A stretch of 64,000 nt of DNA from Methanolinea sp. (GCA_030055515.1 JASFYI010000001.1:620001-684000); one strand, 5' to 3'; positions 51,885 through 62,289 are shown, counted from the stretch's first letter. Made by a program: numbers and translations. Notes: generated by a model not told the origin, from the sequence alone.

Positions 51885-54800
51885 TGCCGAAGAAACCCCA
51901 CATCAGGAAGGTCCTGCTGATAGGATCGGGCCCTATCCAGATCGGCCAGGCAGCCGAGTTCGACTTCTCGGGCTCGCAGGCATGCCGCGCCCTGCGGGAA
52001 GAGGGGGTAAAGGTCGTCCTCGTCAACTCCAACCCCGCGACGATCCAGACCGACCCGGAAATGGCAGACGTGATCTACATCGAGCCGATCAAGGCAGAAA
52101 TCATCGAGAAGATCATCGAGAAGGAGAAGCCCGACGGGATCCTCTCCGGCATGGGGGGGCAGACGGGTCTCAACATGACCGCGGAACTTGCCGAGAGGGG
52201 AGCCCTCAAGGGCGTCGAGATCCTCGGGACACCCCTCGAGGCAATCTACCACGGCGAGGACCGCGAGAAGTTCCGGTCGCTCATGGAACGGATAGGGGAA
52301 CCCGTCCCCCGGAGCATGATCCTCACCAGCCTGGACCAGGTCGAGGAGGCCCTGCAGACCGTCGGGCTCCCCGCGATCGTGAGGCCCGCATATACACTCG
52401 GGGGAACCGGCGGCGGGATCGCGCACACGAAGGAGGAGCTTGCACGCATCATCGAGATAGGTCTCACGCGTTCACGCATCCACCAGGTCCTCGTCGAGGA
52501 GTCGGTCGTCGGGTGGAAGGAGATAGAGTTCGAGGTGATGCGGGATGCAGCAGACACCTGCATCATCGTGTGCGGCATGGAGAACGTGGATCCCATGGGA
52601 ATCCACACCGGCGAGAGCGTCGTGGTCGCGCCCATCCTCACCCTCCGGGACGACGAGTTCCAGACGCTGCGGACCGCGGCCATCAAGATCATAAGGGCAC
52701 TCGACGTGCAGGGAGGCTGTAACATCCAGTTCGCGTACAGGGACGGGGAGTACCGCGTCATCGAGGTGAACCCGAGGGTCTCCCGCTCGTCCGCCCTCGC
52801 CTCGAAGGCGACCGGTTACCCAATCGCCCGCGTCGCGGCGAAGATCGCGATCGGTCTGCGACTCGACGAGATAATGAACAGCGTGACGGGGTGCACCCCC
52901 GCGTCTTTCGAGCCGGCCATCGACTACATCGTGGTGAAGGTACCCCGGTGGCCATTCGACAAGTTCAGGAACGCGGACAGGACACTGACGACCTCGATGA
53001 AGAGCACGGGGGAGGTGATGGCGATCGGGAGGTGCGTGGAAGAAGCGTTCAAGAAGGCGCTCCGTTCCCTCGATACCGACGTGGAACCCCACACGCACCC
53101 CGCGGAGATACGGATGATCCTCTCCCGACCGACCGACGAGCGGTTCCACACGCTCTTTGACGCCGTGCGGGCGGGATTCTCCGTCGCGGAGATCGCGGAA
53201 CTCACGCACATCTCGCCGTTCTTCATCGAGAAGGTGAAGAACATCGTCGACGTGGAGAGGCGGCTGCGGGATTCTCCCACGAGGGAGGATATCCTTCTCG
53301 CGAGGAAGTACGGATTCACTGCCTCGGAGATCGCCGCGCTGACTGGACTCCCGGCGGACGAAATACGCAGCATCGCGGGGGATCCCGCCTACAAGATCGT
53401 GGACACGTGCGCAGCGGAGTTTCCCGCGCGCACACCCTACTTCTACTCGACGTGGGACCAGGAGTGCGAGATCCACAGGACCGAGACGCCAAAGGTCCTC
53501 ATCCTCGGGTCCGGGCCCATCCGCATCGGACAGGGAATAGAGTTTGACTACTGCACCGTCCACGCGGTCAAGGCCCTCCGCGAGGAGAACGTGGAGGTCC
53601 ACATCGTGAACAACAATCCCGAGACGGTCTCCACCGACTTCGACACGTCCGACCGCCTCTTCTTTGAACCCATGACTCTCGAGGACGTCGTCAACATCCT
53701 CCGCAAGGACAACTACTTCGGTGTCATGGTCCAGTTCGGCGGGCAGAACGCGGTGAACCTCGCCGTTCCCCTCCACGAAGAGATAAAGAGGCTCGGTCTG
53801 CCCACGCGGATACTCGGGACTTCCCCCGATTCCATGGACATCGCCGAGGACAGGGACCGGTTCAGCCTCCTCCTCGGGAGACTCGGCATCCCGACCCCCC
53901 CGAACAGCTCGGCCTACTCCCTCTCCGAGGCCAGGGAGAAGGCGGCGGCAATCGGGTACCCCGTCCTCGTCAGGCCTTCCTACGTCCTTGGCGGGAGGGC
54001 GATGGAGATCATCCACGACGAGATAGAGCTGGAGAGCTACATGAAGGAGGCCGTCAGGGTGAGCAGGAACCACCCCGTCCTGATCGACTCGTTCCTCCAG
54101 AACGCGATCGAGCTTGACGTGGACGCTGTCTGTGACGGGGAAGAGGTCCTGATCGGGGGGATCATGGAACACATCGAGGAGGCGGGAGTCCACAGCGGCG
54201 ATTCCGCGTGCGTCATCCCCACCCAGTCCCTCTCCCCACCCGTCATCGAGACCGTGAAGGACTACACGCGGAAGATCGCGCTCGCGCTCGGTGTCGTCGG
54301 GCTCATCAACATCCAGCTCGCGGTCAAGGATGGCGTGGTCTACGTCCTCGAGGCAAATCCACGGGCGAGCAGGACAGTTCCCTTCGTGAGCAAGGCAACG
54401 GGAATCCCCCTCGCGAAGATCGCCGCGAAGGTGATGATCGGGAAGAAAATCAAGGATCTGGGGTACACGGAGAGACCCATATCCCACGTTGCCGTGAAGG
54501 AAGTCCTCCTCCCGTTCAACAAGCTCCCGGGAGTCGACACTGTCCTTGGACCCGAGATGAAGAGCACGGGAGAAGTGATGGGCATCGACTACGACTTTGG
54601 CCGTGCTTACTACAAGGCATCGGTCTCCGCGGACAACACGCTCCCCCTCGAGGGCAACATCTTCATCTCCATCTCGAAGGACCAGAAGGACGAGGTCATC
54701 CCCATCGCGCGCAAGCTCCACGAGATGGGGCTTCGCCTGTTCGGGACAGCCGGGACAGTGGAGTACCTCAACGACGCGGGCATCCCTGCAGAACAGGTGC

Positions 54801-55051
54801 GGAAGGTCCAGGAAGGCTCGCCGAACGCGATCGACCTCCTCAGGGGCGGCGAGATCCAGCTGATAATCAACACGCCGGCTGACAAGCAGTCCCGGCAGGA
54901 CCACTACCAGATCATGAGGGCAGCGGTGGACTACGGAGTCCCGTACATCACCACCATTCAGGCAGCGAGGGCAGCGACGATGGCAATCGAGGCGATGAGA
55001 AAGCAGCAGGTCACCATCGAGCCGCTCTCCCACTACATCGGGACGATGTGA
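51884..55051 (+). CDS. carB: Carbamoyl-phosphate synthase large subunit
   Basis: 1055 residues, full length. Two homologous ATP-grasp halves: GSGPIQIGQAAEFDFSG (first) and GSGPIRIGQGIEFDYC (second, about 542), each with its ATP-grasp loops (VNPRVSRSSALASKATGYP; ANPRASRTVPFVSKATGIP), an oligomerisation domain between them and a C-terminal allosteric MGS-like domain (about 930-1055). Makes carbamoyl phosphate from bicarbonate, ATP and ammonia. Together with argG nearby it serves arginine synthesis. Confidence 0.97.
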   Translation: MPKKPHIRKVLLIGSGPIQIGQAAEFDFSGSQACRALREEGVKVVLVNSNPATIQTDPEMADVIYIEPIKAEIIEKIIEKEKPDGILSGMGGQTGLNMTAELAERGALKGVEILGTPLEAIYHGEDREKFRSLMERIGEPVPRSMILTSLDQVEEALQTVGLPAIVRPAYTLGGTGGGIAHTKEELARIIEIGLTRSRIHQVLVEESVVGWKEIEFEVMRDAADTCIIVCGMENVDPMGIHTGESVVVAPILTLRDDEFQTLRTAAIKIIRALDVQGGCNIQFAYRDGEYRVIEVNPRVSRSSALASKATGYPIARVAAKIAIGLRLDEIMNSVTGCTPASFEPAIDYIVVKVPRWPFDKFRNADRTLTTSMKSTGEVMAIGRCVEEAFKKALRSLDTDVEPHTHPAEIRMILSRPTDERFHTLFDAVRAGFSVAEIAELTHISPFFIEKVKNIVDVERRLRDSPTREDILLARKYGFTASEIAALTGLPADEIRSIAGDPAYKIVDTCAAEFPARTPYFYSTWDQECEIHRTETPKVLILGSGPIRIGQGIEFDYCTVHAVKALREENVEVHIVNNNPETVSTDFDTSDRLFFEPMTLEDVVNILRKDNYFGVMVQFGGQNAVNLAVPLHEEIKRLGLPTRILGTSPDSMDIAEDRDRFSLLLGRLGIPTPPNSSAYSLSEAREKAAAIGYPVLVRPSYVLGGRAMEIIHDEIELESYMKEAVRVSRNHPVLIDSFLQNAIELDVDAVCDGEEVLIGGIMEHIEEAGVHSGDSACVIPTQSLSPPVIETVKDYTRKIALALGVVGLINIQLAVKDGVVYVLEANPRASRTVPFVSKATGIPLAKIAAKVMIGKKIKDLGYTERPISHVAVKEVLLPFNKLPGVDTVLGPEMKSTGEVMGIDYDFGRAYYKASVSADNTLPLEGNIFISISKDQKDEVIPIARKLHEMGLRLFGTAGTVEYLNDAGIPAEQVRKVQEGSPNAIDLLRGGEIQLIINTPADKQSRQDHYQIMRAAVDYGVPYITTIQAARAATMAIEAMRKQQVTIEPLSHYIGTM

Positions 55052-55372
55052 GTGCCGGGATTCCAACCGCGTATCGCGGGGGGGATGACCGCGAAATCCT
55101 CCTCTCCGTTTCCGCCCGAATAACGGACTGCTCGCCGAAACGACGAGTCCCGTTCCCCGGCGACTCCCCGGCACCTTTCGCGTGCCTCCGCGCACGATAC
55201 TCCCCATTTTAATCCGTTTCGGGATTTCAAGCACCTCCGAAGAACCCATCCTCTCCCGCTATTTAATCCCGGCGGGATTTCCCTCCATCACGATGACGCA
55301 GCCTTATTACCCGGCGAAGGGCAATGAATAGGTATCAAGTTCGCAAAGAGACCTTGGAGGAGCGCACGAGAG
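55052..55372. promoter_or_regulatory. Intergenic region carB-argG with a repeated palindromic element
   Basis: No gene seen in 321 bases. Two similar elements occur 54 bases apart: 55207-55228 (TTTTAATCCGTTTCGGGATT plus TC) and 55261-55282 (ATTTAATCCCGGCGGGATTT plus CC). Each has a TATA-like TTTAAT fused to an inverted repeat AATCC...GGGATT. A further TATA-like TTATTAC lies near 55305. They probably belong to argG control. Confidence 0.4.
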
Positions 55373-56578
55373 ATGGGAAAGGGAACTGTTGTCCTTGCCT
55401 ATTCCGGCGGGCTCGATACGTCTGTCTGCATCCCGCTCCTGCGGGAACGGTACGGGTTTGACCGCGTCGTGACGGTCGTCGTCGACGTGGGCCAACGCGA
55501 CGAGGAGATCAGGGCAGCGACAGAGAAGGGGCAGAGACTCGCCGACGTCCACTACACGATAGATGCCCGGGAAAAGTTCGTCACGGACTACATCCTCCCC
55601 GCGATCAGGGCGAACGGTTCCTACGAGGGGTACCCGATGGGAACCGCGCTCGCCCGGCCGCTCATCGCGGAGGAGGTCGTCGGCATCGCCGCACGCGAGG
55701 GGGCGCGGACGGTTGCCCACGGGTGCACGGGGAAGGGGAACGATCAGTTCCGGTTCGACTTCGTCTTCCGGATGGCGGGGCTCGAGGTGATCGCCCCCGT
55801 GAGGGACCTCAACCTCACGCGCGAGTGGGAAATCGAGTACGCGAGGGAGCACGGGATACCCGTTCCCGCGGCGAAGGAAAAACCGTGGAGCGTCGACGAG
55901 AACATCTGGAGCAGGAGCATCGAGGGAGGTGCTCTCGAAGATCCCGCGTTCCACCCCTCCGAGGAGATATATGCGTGGACGGTGTCCCCTTCGTCCGCTC
56001 CCGCAACACCGGAGGTCATTGCAATCGACTTCATCAAGGGAATTCCCCACCGGCTAAACGACGTGGAGTACGCGCCCTACGACCTCATCAGGGAGTTGAA
56101 TCTCCGTGCAGGCCGGCATGGGATAGGCCGGAACAACATGATCGAGGACCGTATCCTCGGGTTGAAAGCACGAGAGATTTACGAGCACCCGGCCGCGACG
56201 GTGCTCCTGTGCGCGCACCGCGACCTCGAGCACCTCACCCTCACGCGCCACGAGCTCTCGTTCAAGCGAATCGTCGAGGAGAAGTGGGCGGAGCTCGCGT
56301 ACATGGGCCTCGTCCACGAGCCGCTCTTCCATGACCTCAACGCGTTCATCGAGAGGTCGCAGGAGAGGGTGACGGGGCGGGTCGAGGTCGAGATGTACAA
56401 GGGGTGCTGCAGGGTCCTCGGGAGATCGTCGCCCGAGGGTATCTACTCGGGAGACCTCGTCTCGTTCGATTCGACGACAATCGACCAGTGCCATGCCATT
56501 GGGGTGTCTGCCTACTATGGCATTCAGGCACGTCTCGTCAGGCAGGGGCGAAAAGAGGGGAAGTCAAGGCCAAAGTAG
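55373..56578 (+). CDS. argG: Argininosuccinate synthase
   Basis: Joins citrulline and aspartate with ATP to argininosuccinate. 401 residues; PP-loop AYSGGLDTS (9-17), [10 protein letters not shown], and the C-terminal tetramer helix. GGAGGAGC upstream of the ATG is the ribosome site. argH is not in the window. Confidence 0.96.
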   Translation: MGKGTVVLAYSGGLDTSVCIPLLRERYGFDRVVTVVVDVGQRDEEIRAATEKGQRLADVHYTIDAREKFVTDYILPAIRANGSYEGYPMGTALARPLIAEEVVGIAAREGARTVAHGCTGKGNDQFRFDFVFRMAGLEVIAPVRDLNLTREWEIEYAREHGIPVPAAKEKPWSVDENIWSRSIEGGALEDPAFHPSEEIYAWTVSPSSAPATPEVIAIDFIKGIPHRLNDVEYAPYDLIRELNLRAGRHGIGRNNMIEDRILGLKAREIYEHPAATVLLCAHRDLEHLTLTRHELSFKRIVEEKWAELAYMGLVHEPLFHDLNAFIERSQERVTGRVEVEMYKGCCRVLGRSSPEGIYSGDLVSFDSTTIDQCHAIGVSAYYGIQARLVRQGRKEGKSRPK

Positions 56579-56598
56579 TCTCACGTGGTCCGATTACT

Positions 56599-56627
56599 CT
56601 GATTCATTTTTTTCCTGGAAGAATCAG
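56599..56627 (+). terminator. Hairpin/T-run terminator after argG
   Basis: Arms CTGATTC (56599-56605) and GAATCAG (56621-56627) are a perfect 7-base inverted repeat whose loop contains seven consecutive T. It lies 20 bases after the argG stop. Confidence 0.6.
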
Positions 56628-56926
56628 TACTTCCCGCATGGTCTGTCCTCACTCGTGAAAACATATTTCCATGCCCCCTGTGGATCGGGTAAGCCGAGGC
56701 GGGTGGGATCCCAAAACCGGATTTCCTTTCTGGGAATTGCGATTTCCCTCGATGGCGCGAATCCTCGGCTCGAATACCTCCTCAAAACCATTAAAATGCC
56801 CAAATCTTGGCTTAAAAGAAAGTTTCCGCGCGGAGCCCGTTTTTCCGGGTGAGAGAAACGGTTAGGAAGATACCTTGAAAAAAAAGGGGAAATGTATCCC
56901 TTCACTACCTGTTCGCGTGGAATCTC
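56628..56926. other. Intergenic region after argG, no gene supported
   Basis: Open frames on both strands (for example 56624-56905 on the minus strand) lack ribosome sites and family resemblance. A 6-base inverted repeat CCGTTT/AAACGG (56837-56861) and an A-rich run near 56877 are the only visible structure. Confidence 0.45.
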
Positions 56927-57331
56927 TCAGAGGAGTTTTTTGCCCGCGTGCGGACCGGGATTGCACTCGTAGACTTCCGTGACCTTCATCACGAGGAGGG
57001 ACTTTGCCGGCAACCCCGGTTTCTTCTCGTTGACCATCTTCTTCATTTTCTCGTAATCGGGACCCGAAGTCTTCACTTCCACCGTTCCCTTTACCTGGAA
57101 GCACTTCTTCGCGTCCGCGTCGTAGATGTAGATCGCCGCGTGGGGGTTTTCCATCACGTTTGCGAGTGTTTTGTGCATGTAGTTATCCGCGAGCCAGATT
57201 GTATCATCGGCGACCAGCGAGACAAACGCGATGGGAACGACGTTCGGGATACCGTTCTTTGACGCGGTTGCCACCGGGAATAGCTTTATCTTGGAGAATG
57301 TCTCCTTCATCTCGGGTGTCAGATTGACCAT
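56927..57331 (-). CDS. Pyridoxamine 5'-phosphate oxidase-family flavin-binding protein
   Basis: A 134-residue split-barrel protein: TPEMKETFSKIKLFPVATASKNGIPNVVPI at the N-terminus, TIWLADNYMHKTLANVMENPHAAIYIYD in the middle. Members bind FMN or F420; this methanogen-type small form has no assigned reaction. The ATG at 57331 is chosen because GAGGTG lies nine bases upstream; the longer frame to 57676 overlaps the divergent radical SAM gene. Confidence 0.85.
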   Translation of the reverse strand: MVNLTPEMKETFSKIKLFPVATASKNGIPNVVPIAFVSLVADDTIWLADNYMHKTLANVMENPHAAIYIYDADAKKCFQVKGTVEVKTSGPDYEKMKKMVNEKKPGLPAKSLLVMKVTEVYECNPGPHAGKKLL

Positions 57332-57483
57332 CTTTCCATCCACCTCGGAACAACGACGGGTATCTCGGCACAATGAACCGACAATACACCGGTGTGCACC
57401 ACACCCCATATTCTTTTTGGGAGAACAACCCTGATTGCAGAGGGGGATATCCCTGCATGGGACGGACTCTTGGGAGAGAAGGC

Positions 57484-58434
57484 ATGGCAGTGTGGCAGGA
57501 GAACCCGGTTGCCTCTTACGTGGGACTCCACGAATCGGGCCAGCTGGAGCACCGCGTCGATGCCGCGTGGGAAATACTCTCCTCGTGCCGCCTCTGCCCG
57601 AGGAGGTGCGGGGTGGACAGGCTCGGTGGGGAAACGGGGTATTGCGGCGGGGGTGAGATGCCGAAGATTTCATCATACGGCCCGCATTTTGGGGAAGAAC
57701 CGCCGCTCGTGGGATTCCACGGTTCGGGGACGATCTTTTTTACCGGGTGCACGATGCGGTGCGCTTTCTGCCAGAATTACGAGATAAGCCAGGATGGAAT
57801 AGGGAGGGAGGTGAGCTGCGAATACCTCGCTCGGACCATGCTCCTCCTCCAGGAGCGGGGATGCCACAACATCAACTTCGTGACACCGACCCATTTTGTC
57901 CCGCAGATCCTCCGTGCTCTCACCATTGCGGTAAATGACGGGCTCACGGTACCCCTCGTGTACAATACAGGGACGTACGACTCTGTCGATACGCTGCGGA
58001 TCCTCGACGGGATCTTTGACATTTACATGCCGGACGCGAAGTACGGGTCGGACGATGTCGCCATTGCACTCTCGGACGCCCCCCGCTACGTCGAGATCAT
58101 GCAGGATGCAATTGTCGAGATGCAGCGGCAGGTCGGCGACCTCGTCACAGTCGAAGGCGTAGCCACGAGGGGCCTGATAATCCGCCACCTCGTCCTCCCC
58201 GGCAACCTCGCGCAGAGCGAAGAGGTGTTCCGGTTCATCGCGGAGAACGTCTCGATCGACGCGTACGTGAACATAATGGACCAGTACCACCCGTGCGGCC
58301 GCGTTCGGATGTTCAAGGACGATCCACGCTACGACGCATTGACGAGGAGGCTCTCGCCGCGCGAGTTCTTCGCTGCAGTCGAGGCCGCGAAGAGGGCCGG
58401 ACTGCACCGCGGCATTCCCCTCGGGGATGAGTGA
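57484..58434 (+). CDS. Radical SAM protein, PflA-like (COG1313)
   Basis: 316 residues from the ATG at 57484, with GGGAGAG upstream; in-frame starts further left lack support. N-terminal Cys set CRLCPRRCG plus C54 suggests an extra iron-sulfur site; the radical SAM motif is GCTMRCAFC (C89, C93, C96), followed by the SAM-site NFVTPTHFVPQIL. Homologs are annotated as putative pyruvate formate-lyase-activating enzymes, but the substrate in archaea is unknown. Confidence 0.87.
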   Translation: MAVWQENPVASYVGLHESGQLEHRVDAAWEILSSCRLCPRRCGVDRLGGETGYCGGGEMPKISSYGPHFGEEPPLVGFHGSGTIFFTGCTMRCAFCQNYEISQDGIGREVSCEYLARTMLLLQERGCHNINFVTPTHFVPQILRALTIAVNDGLTVPLVYNTGTYDSVDTLRILDGIFDIYMPDAKYGSDDVAIALSDAPRYVEIMQDAIVEMQRQVGDLVTVEGVATRGLIIRHLVLPGNLAQSEEVFRFIAENVSIDAYVNIMDQYHPCGRVRMFKDDPRYDALTRRLSPREFFAAVEAAKRAGLHRGIPLGDE

Positions 58435-58465
58435 AATAACCGTTAAAAACTGCCGAAAAGGAAAA

Positions 58466-58537
58466 CGCCCCGGCCGGGACTTGAACCCGGGTCAAAAGCT
58501 CCGCAGGCTTCTAGGATATCCACTACCCCACCGGGAC
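58466..58537 (-). tRNA. tRNA-Arg (anticodon GCG)
   Basis: 72-nt cloverleaf on the minus strand: acceptor GTCCCGG / CCGGGGC with discriminator G, D-arm with AGTGGATA, anticodon stem GAAGC/GCTTT around loop CTGCGGA (anticodon GCG, reading CGC), and T-arm CCGGG-TTCAAGT-CCCGG. No CCA is encoded. No intron. Confidence 0.93.
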
Positions 58538-58563
58538 ACTGAGTACAATTATCATCCTCGCGG

Positions 58564-58571
58564 ATTTAAAT
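58564..58571 (-). promoter_or_regulatory. TATA box of tRNA-Arg
   Basis: ATTTAAAT, symmetric, is centred about 30 bases upstream of the mature tRNA 5' end on the minus strand. A T-rich TTTTCC tract just after the 3' end is the likely terminator. Confidence 0.55.
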
Positions 58572-58677
58572 AATTCACCATTCCGTTTGCACGTTCTGTT
58601 TTTGAGAATCGCCACCGCTGTGGGGAAATTATATCCCCTTTCCGGTCAGATATAACTCACCACGTGCGGGGCAAACC

Positions 58678-59736
58678 ATGAAAAAAGCCTTGATCACCGG
58701 GATTACGGGACAGGATGGATCGTATCTCGCGGAACTCCTCCTCTCCAAGGGTTACGAGGTCCACGGCCTCGTCCGGAGGTCATCCACTCTCAACCTGAGC
58801 CGGATAGCCCACATTTTCCCCGAGACGGAGATCGCGGGAACCGCGTCGAGCGGGACAGGGCTCTTCCTCCACTACGGAGACCTCTCGGACTCCGACCAGA
58901 TCTCGACCGTCATGCACCGCGTTCGGCCCGACGAGGTCTACAACCTCGCAGCCCAGAGCCACGTCCGGGTGAGCTTCGATACACCGGAGTACACGGGCAA
59001 CATCACCGGCCTCGGGACGACGCGTCTCCTCGAGGCGGCGAGGAGGAGCAACCCCGACGTGCGGTTCTACCAGGCCTCGAGCAGCGAGATGTTCGGCGGT
59101 TCACCCCCGCCCCAGAACGAGGATACCCCGTTTTACCCCCGAAGCCCGTACGCGTGTGCGAAGCTCTACGCCTACTGGATGACGAGGAACTACCGGGAGG
59201 GGTACGGGATGTTTGCCTGCAACGGCATCCTCTTCAACCATGAATCCCCTCGCCGGGGCGAGACATTCGTCACGAGGAAGATCACGAGGGGTATTGCAAA
59301 AATCCTCGCGGGGAAAGAAAAAGTCCTCGCCCTCGGGAACCTCGAGGCGAGGCGGGACTGGGGGTATTCACCCGAGTACGTCGAGTGCATGTGGATGATG
59401 CTCCAGCAGGAGAGCCCCGATGACTTCGTGATCGGGACGGGCGAGACGCATTCGGTACAGGAGTTCCTCGACGCGGCATTCGAGTACGCGGGGCTTGAGC
59501 GGGACGAGCACGTCGTCATCGACAAGAAGTACTTCCGGCCGACAGAGGTGGATGCCCTCGTGGCCGACCCGCGCAAGGCGGAGCGGAAACTGGGCTGGAA
59601 GGCACGGGTGAAATTTTCGGATCTCGTGAAGATCATGGTGGACGCGGACATGCGGGCGTTCGGCCTCGAGCCCATCGGAGAAGGGGACAATATCGTGGAG
59701 AAGAGGTTTGGGGAGAAGTGGTGGAGGGGGGACTGA
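58678..59736 (+). CDS. gmd: GDP-mannose 4,6-dehydratase
   Basis: Short-chain dehydrogenase making GDP-4-keto-6-deoxy-mannose, precursor of rhamnose- or fucose-type sugars for surface glycans. 352 residues; NADP site [13 protein letters not shown] (7-19), [24 protein letters not shown], catalytic SPYACAK and [16 protein letters not shown]. Base composition matches the chromosome, unlike the genes that follow. TATA-like AGATATAAC (58649-58657) precedes it closely. Confidence 0.94.
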   Translation: MKKALITGITGQDGSYLAELLLSKGYEVHGLVRRSSTLNLSRIAHIFPETEIAGTASSGTGLFLHYGDLSDSDQISTVMHRVRPDEVYNLAAQSHVRVSFDTPEYTGNITGLGTTRLLEAARRSNPDVRFYQASSSEMFGGSPPPQNEDTPFYPRSPYACAKLYAYWMTRNYREGYGMFACNGILFNHESPRRGETFVTRKITRGIAKILAGKEKVLALGNLEARRDWGYSPEYVECMWMMLQQESPDDFVIGTGETHSVQEFLDAAFEYAGLERDEHVVIDKKYFRPTEVDALVADPRKAERKLGWKARVKFSDLVKIMVDADMRAFGLEPIGEGDNIVEKRFGEKWWRGD

Positions 59737-59738
59737 GG

Positions 59739-60728
59739 GTGAAAAAATCTATTATTATTATAATTTTCATTTTTTTATTATTTTTTCTCGCTGTAACATT
59801 ACCAAAAGCAATTGATTTTTCGGAAAAAGTGGATTATTGTAGTTTAAATGGTTATTCTCTACCAACAAAAGATGGTTATTATTATCTGCCATCTGAAAAC
59901 TTTTCAACAATTCGAAGTGAACGAACTTTTGATAATAAAGGGGTCGTAGTATATGATTACGGAGGGACAATTGGAAAACAATATAATCCGGTCACTATAT
60001 CTCAATATGTTTTATCAATTGCACCATATGCCTATACAAATGAAGAAGCGTATGATTCAATGAGAATAAATTTAGAATTTTTATTGTTAAATGCAAATAT
60101 CACTCCTAAAGGTAATATAATCCATCCCTATAATTTTGACTGGCCGACGAATAATGAGAGTGCACCATGGTATTCATCCATGGCTCAAGGACAAGCAGCA
60201 TCTGCTTTCTTGTGGGGATATCGAATTTCCAATGAGACAAGATTTTATGAAGGAGCAAAGAAGTCCATACTCGCATTAATTGAAGAGAATTCATCTGTCC
60301 CATTTATCAAACAAAAAAATGGAGGAAAATGGTTAAAGGAATACCCTCATTATAAATATGAAGTTCTTGACGGTTCTTTGGCTGCAATTGCGGGGGTATA
60401 TGACTTGTATAGATCACTTGATGAATCTGATCCAGATAAATATTTAGTAGAGAGTTTATTGAAAGATTCTATAGATGGTTTTAAAAAATCTTCGCACGAA
60501 TTTAGAAGTACTTTTTTTGGACATTACTTTGATAACAGTAAAATCGTTCCTAATCCAAGTTATTATTCGTGTAATTTGGCTTGGTTAAAATATCTATCGA
60601 ATTATGATCCTGAGCTTGAAATAATAAGAGAGGGGTATATTATGAAAAATTGTAATTTATTTAAAGAAATATTTATTTGGTATTGGAATACAACAATCTA
60701 TTACATATTTCATAAAACAATTCTTTAA
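59739..60728 (+). CDS. D-glucuronyl C5-epimerase-like membrane-anchored protein
   Basis: 329 residues from the GTG at 59739 (GGAGGGGGGAC is the ribosome site, two bases after the gmd stop). An N-terminal signal-anchor (SIIIIIFIFLLFFLAVTL) precedes an (alpha/alpha) domain of the glucuronyl C5-epimerase C-terminal type (NPVTISQYVLSIAPYAYTNE; WYSSMAQGQAASAFLWGYRIS; YEVLDGSLAAIAGVYDLY). Family members convert glucuronate to iduronate residues in polysaccharides; the substrate here is unknown. The gene is far more AT-rich than gmd, suggesting recent acquisition. Confidence 0.78.
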   Translation: MKKSIIIIIFIFLLFFLAVTLPKAIDFSEKVDYCSLNGYSLPTKDGYYYLPSENFSTIRSERTFDNKGVVVYDYGGTIGKQYNPVTISQYVLSIAPYAYTNEEAYDSMRINLEFLLLNANITPKGNIIHPYNFDWPTNNESAPWYSSMAQGQAASAFLWGYRISNETRFYEGAKKSILALIEENSSVPFIKQKNGGKWLKEYPHYKYEVLDGSLAAIAGVYDLYRSLDESDPDKYLVESLLKDSIDGFKKSSHEFRSTFFGHYFDNSKIVPNPSYYSCNLAWLKYLSNYDPELEIIREGYIMKNCNLFKEIFIWYWNTTIYYIFHKTIL

Positions 60729-60757
60729 ATTAATATGTGCCGTTCATAATAAGGTGT

Positions 60758-60795
60758 GGCTCCCTCTCTAAATCACCACTCAGATAACCGACGAT
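60758..60795. repeat. Decayed left end of an IS relative
   Basis: GGCTCCCTCTCTAAATCACC and the following ACTCAG, AACCG match the left terminus of the intact element at 60970 (AAATCACCACTCAGCCAACCG) with substitutions. No transposase sequence follows, so it is a remnant. Confidence 0.6.
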
Positions 60796-60969
60796 TTCGA
60801 AAAACCCATGATATTGAGAGAAAGATCCGGCCCTTTCCAAATATGATAACTCAAAATGGTATTAACCCTCTCCATAACCATCCTTCAAATCAATGAAAAT
60901 TCTAACATGAATATGAAGAGATAATACACATCTGCGCGGTTTCTGTGCTCCCCGGCTAAAAGTACAGTA

Positions 60970-62222
60970 ATAGCCCCCCCAAATCACCACTCAGCCAACC
61001 GCTGTAATCGAATCTTATCGCCAAATCCCAGAGAAATAACGAGCTCGAGTAAAAGTACATTCAGGCAGACCGTCTTTTTCACAGATCGCGTTGTATATTT
61101 GTGGATCCTCTTCAAACCGAATGCATTTTTCGCCATTTTGAAAACATCCTCGATGAGGGATCCCTTCTCCACGAGTTGGATCTCGTCGCGGAGGTACATC
61201 ACCAACCAACGCGCCAGGGAAGTGTATCTCTGGACGAGTTGTTTCGTATCAGACCTCCCGAAAATCCAGAGGGGAAAATTGAGTTTCCTGAGCAGTTTGG
61301 GTAATGAGAAGTTCCTCTTAGCGAAGATCGCCGGGACGATGCTGAACGCGAAGATTCCCTCCACGTAGTTATCATACGCGTAGTATCCCTTGTCAAAGAC
61401 GATTGTATCACCGATCCGGGCGATTCTGCGCCTTTTCAATTCACTCACGATTTCACGGAAAATGACAGAATCGTGGGGAGATCCCGGATGGAGCAGGAAA
61501 CAGACCGGCCGCAGGGAATGCACATCGAGTGCGAGTGTGAGTTTGTAGCCGATATAGTGGCCGTGGGTAGGACAATACCCCCACGCGTAGTCCCTGTTCT
61601 CCAGCTGTTTCTTCGTATACTTTTTCCTGAACCAGTTCAAATCGAGGGTAATCGCGGTTGCATCCACGATAAACGTGTTCTTCCTCCATCTCCTCTTCCT
61701 CGTGCAGCAGGAATTGAGGATCCCGTTCACGAGGGAGATGAACTGGGTTTCATCGAACCTGCTCAGTGTTTTATAGACTGAATCGACCGTGGGAATCGTG
61801 CGAATGTCCAGGAATTTACGGAGTCTCCTGCGATTTACCAATTCCTGGATGACAAAGGAACAATCACAAGAGAAGAACATCGCGGTGAGAACGATCGCGA
61901 TTGCATCTAAAGTTGCGGGAATGGGCTCAATCTCGTTTCTCGCAAATACCTGTTGGGCGGGACGACTGGTGATGAGTTCCAGGACTCGTTCGAGGAGAAA
62001 CCATTTTGGGTCCTTGCGATCCACTACCAGAGGGGGATGCATCTCTTCACCAAATATGTATTCCCCTCCGAGTACGATCAATTTTACGATTTATTCTTGC
62101 GTATTTTTCGATTTAGAGATATTTCGAAATGTACTTTTACACTAGGCGCGTGAATCTCTTGTTTATTGTGAATTAAGGTGATTATCATGCGTATTTTGGG
62201 TGAGAGAAATGGAGGGGGCTAT
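60970..62222 (-). mobile_element. Insertion sequence, intact copy
   Basis: About 1.25 kb, bounded by imperfect inverted repeats: left ATAGCCCCCCCAAATCACC, right (reverse complement) ATAGCCCCCTCCATTTCTC. One DDE transposase gene fills it. No clear target duplication is visible at the ends, so the exact limits may be off by a few bases. A second, partial copy lies at 63494 in the same orientation. Confidence 0.75.
60984..62042 (-). CDS. DDE transposase (IS4/IS5-like)
   Basis: 352 residues from the ATG at 62042 (GGTGA upstream; a TTG at 62081 would extend it). Catalytic triad candidates: D in TFIVDATAITLD, D in DTIVFDKGYYAYD, E in SLIEDVFKMAKNAFGLKR. Cuts and inserts the element. Complete and apparently intact. 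Family assignment by motif spacing only. Confidence 0.82.
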   Translation of the reverse strand: MHPPLVVDRKDPKWFLLERVLELITSRPAQQVFARNEIEPIPATLDAIAIVLTAMFFSCDCSFVIQELVNRRRLRKFLDIRTIPTVDSVYKTLSRFDETQFISLVNGILNSCCTRKRRWRKNTFIVDATAITLDLNWFRKKYTKKQLENRDYAWGYCPTHGHYIGYKLTLALDVHSLRPVCFLLHPGSPHDSVIFREIVSELKRRRIARIGDTIVFDKGYYAYDNYVEGIFAFSIVPAIFAKRNFSLPKLLRKLNFPLWIFGRSDTKQLVQRYTSLARWLVMYLRDEIQLVEKGSLIEDVFKMAKNAFGLKRIHKYTTRSVKKTVCLNVLLLELVISLGFGDKIRLQRLAEW

Positions 62223-62289
62223 CTCCCATTTTGAGTTCTCAAATTTCGAGAGAGCGTTCTCCTTTTTTCGATGTCACAGGTTTTTCGAA

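Noticed and set aside
52472-55249. A 925-codon minus-strand open frame
   Set aside because: Mirror of carB, with no family resemblance and no promoter.
56624-56905. A 93-codon minus-strand ORF after argG
   Set aside because: Overlaps the terminator hairpin, lacks a ribosome site, and shows no domain.
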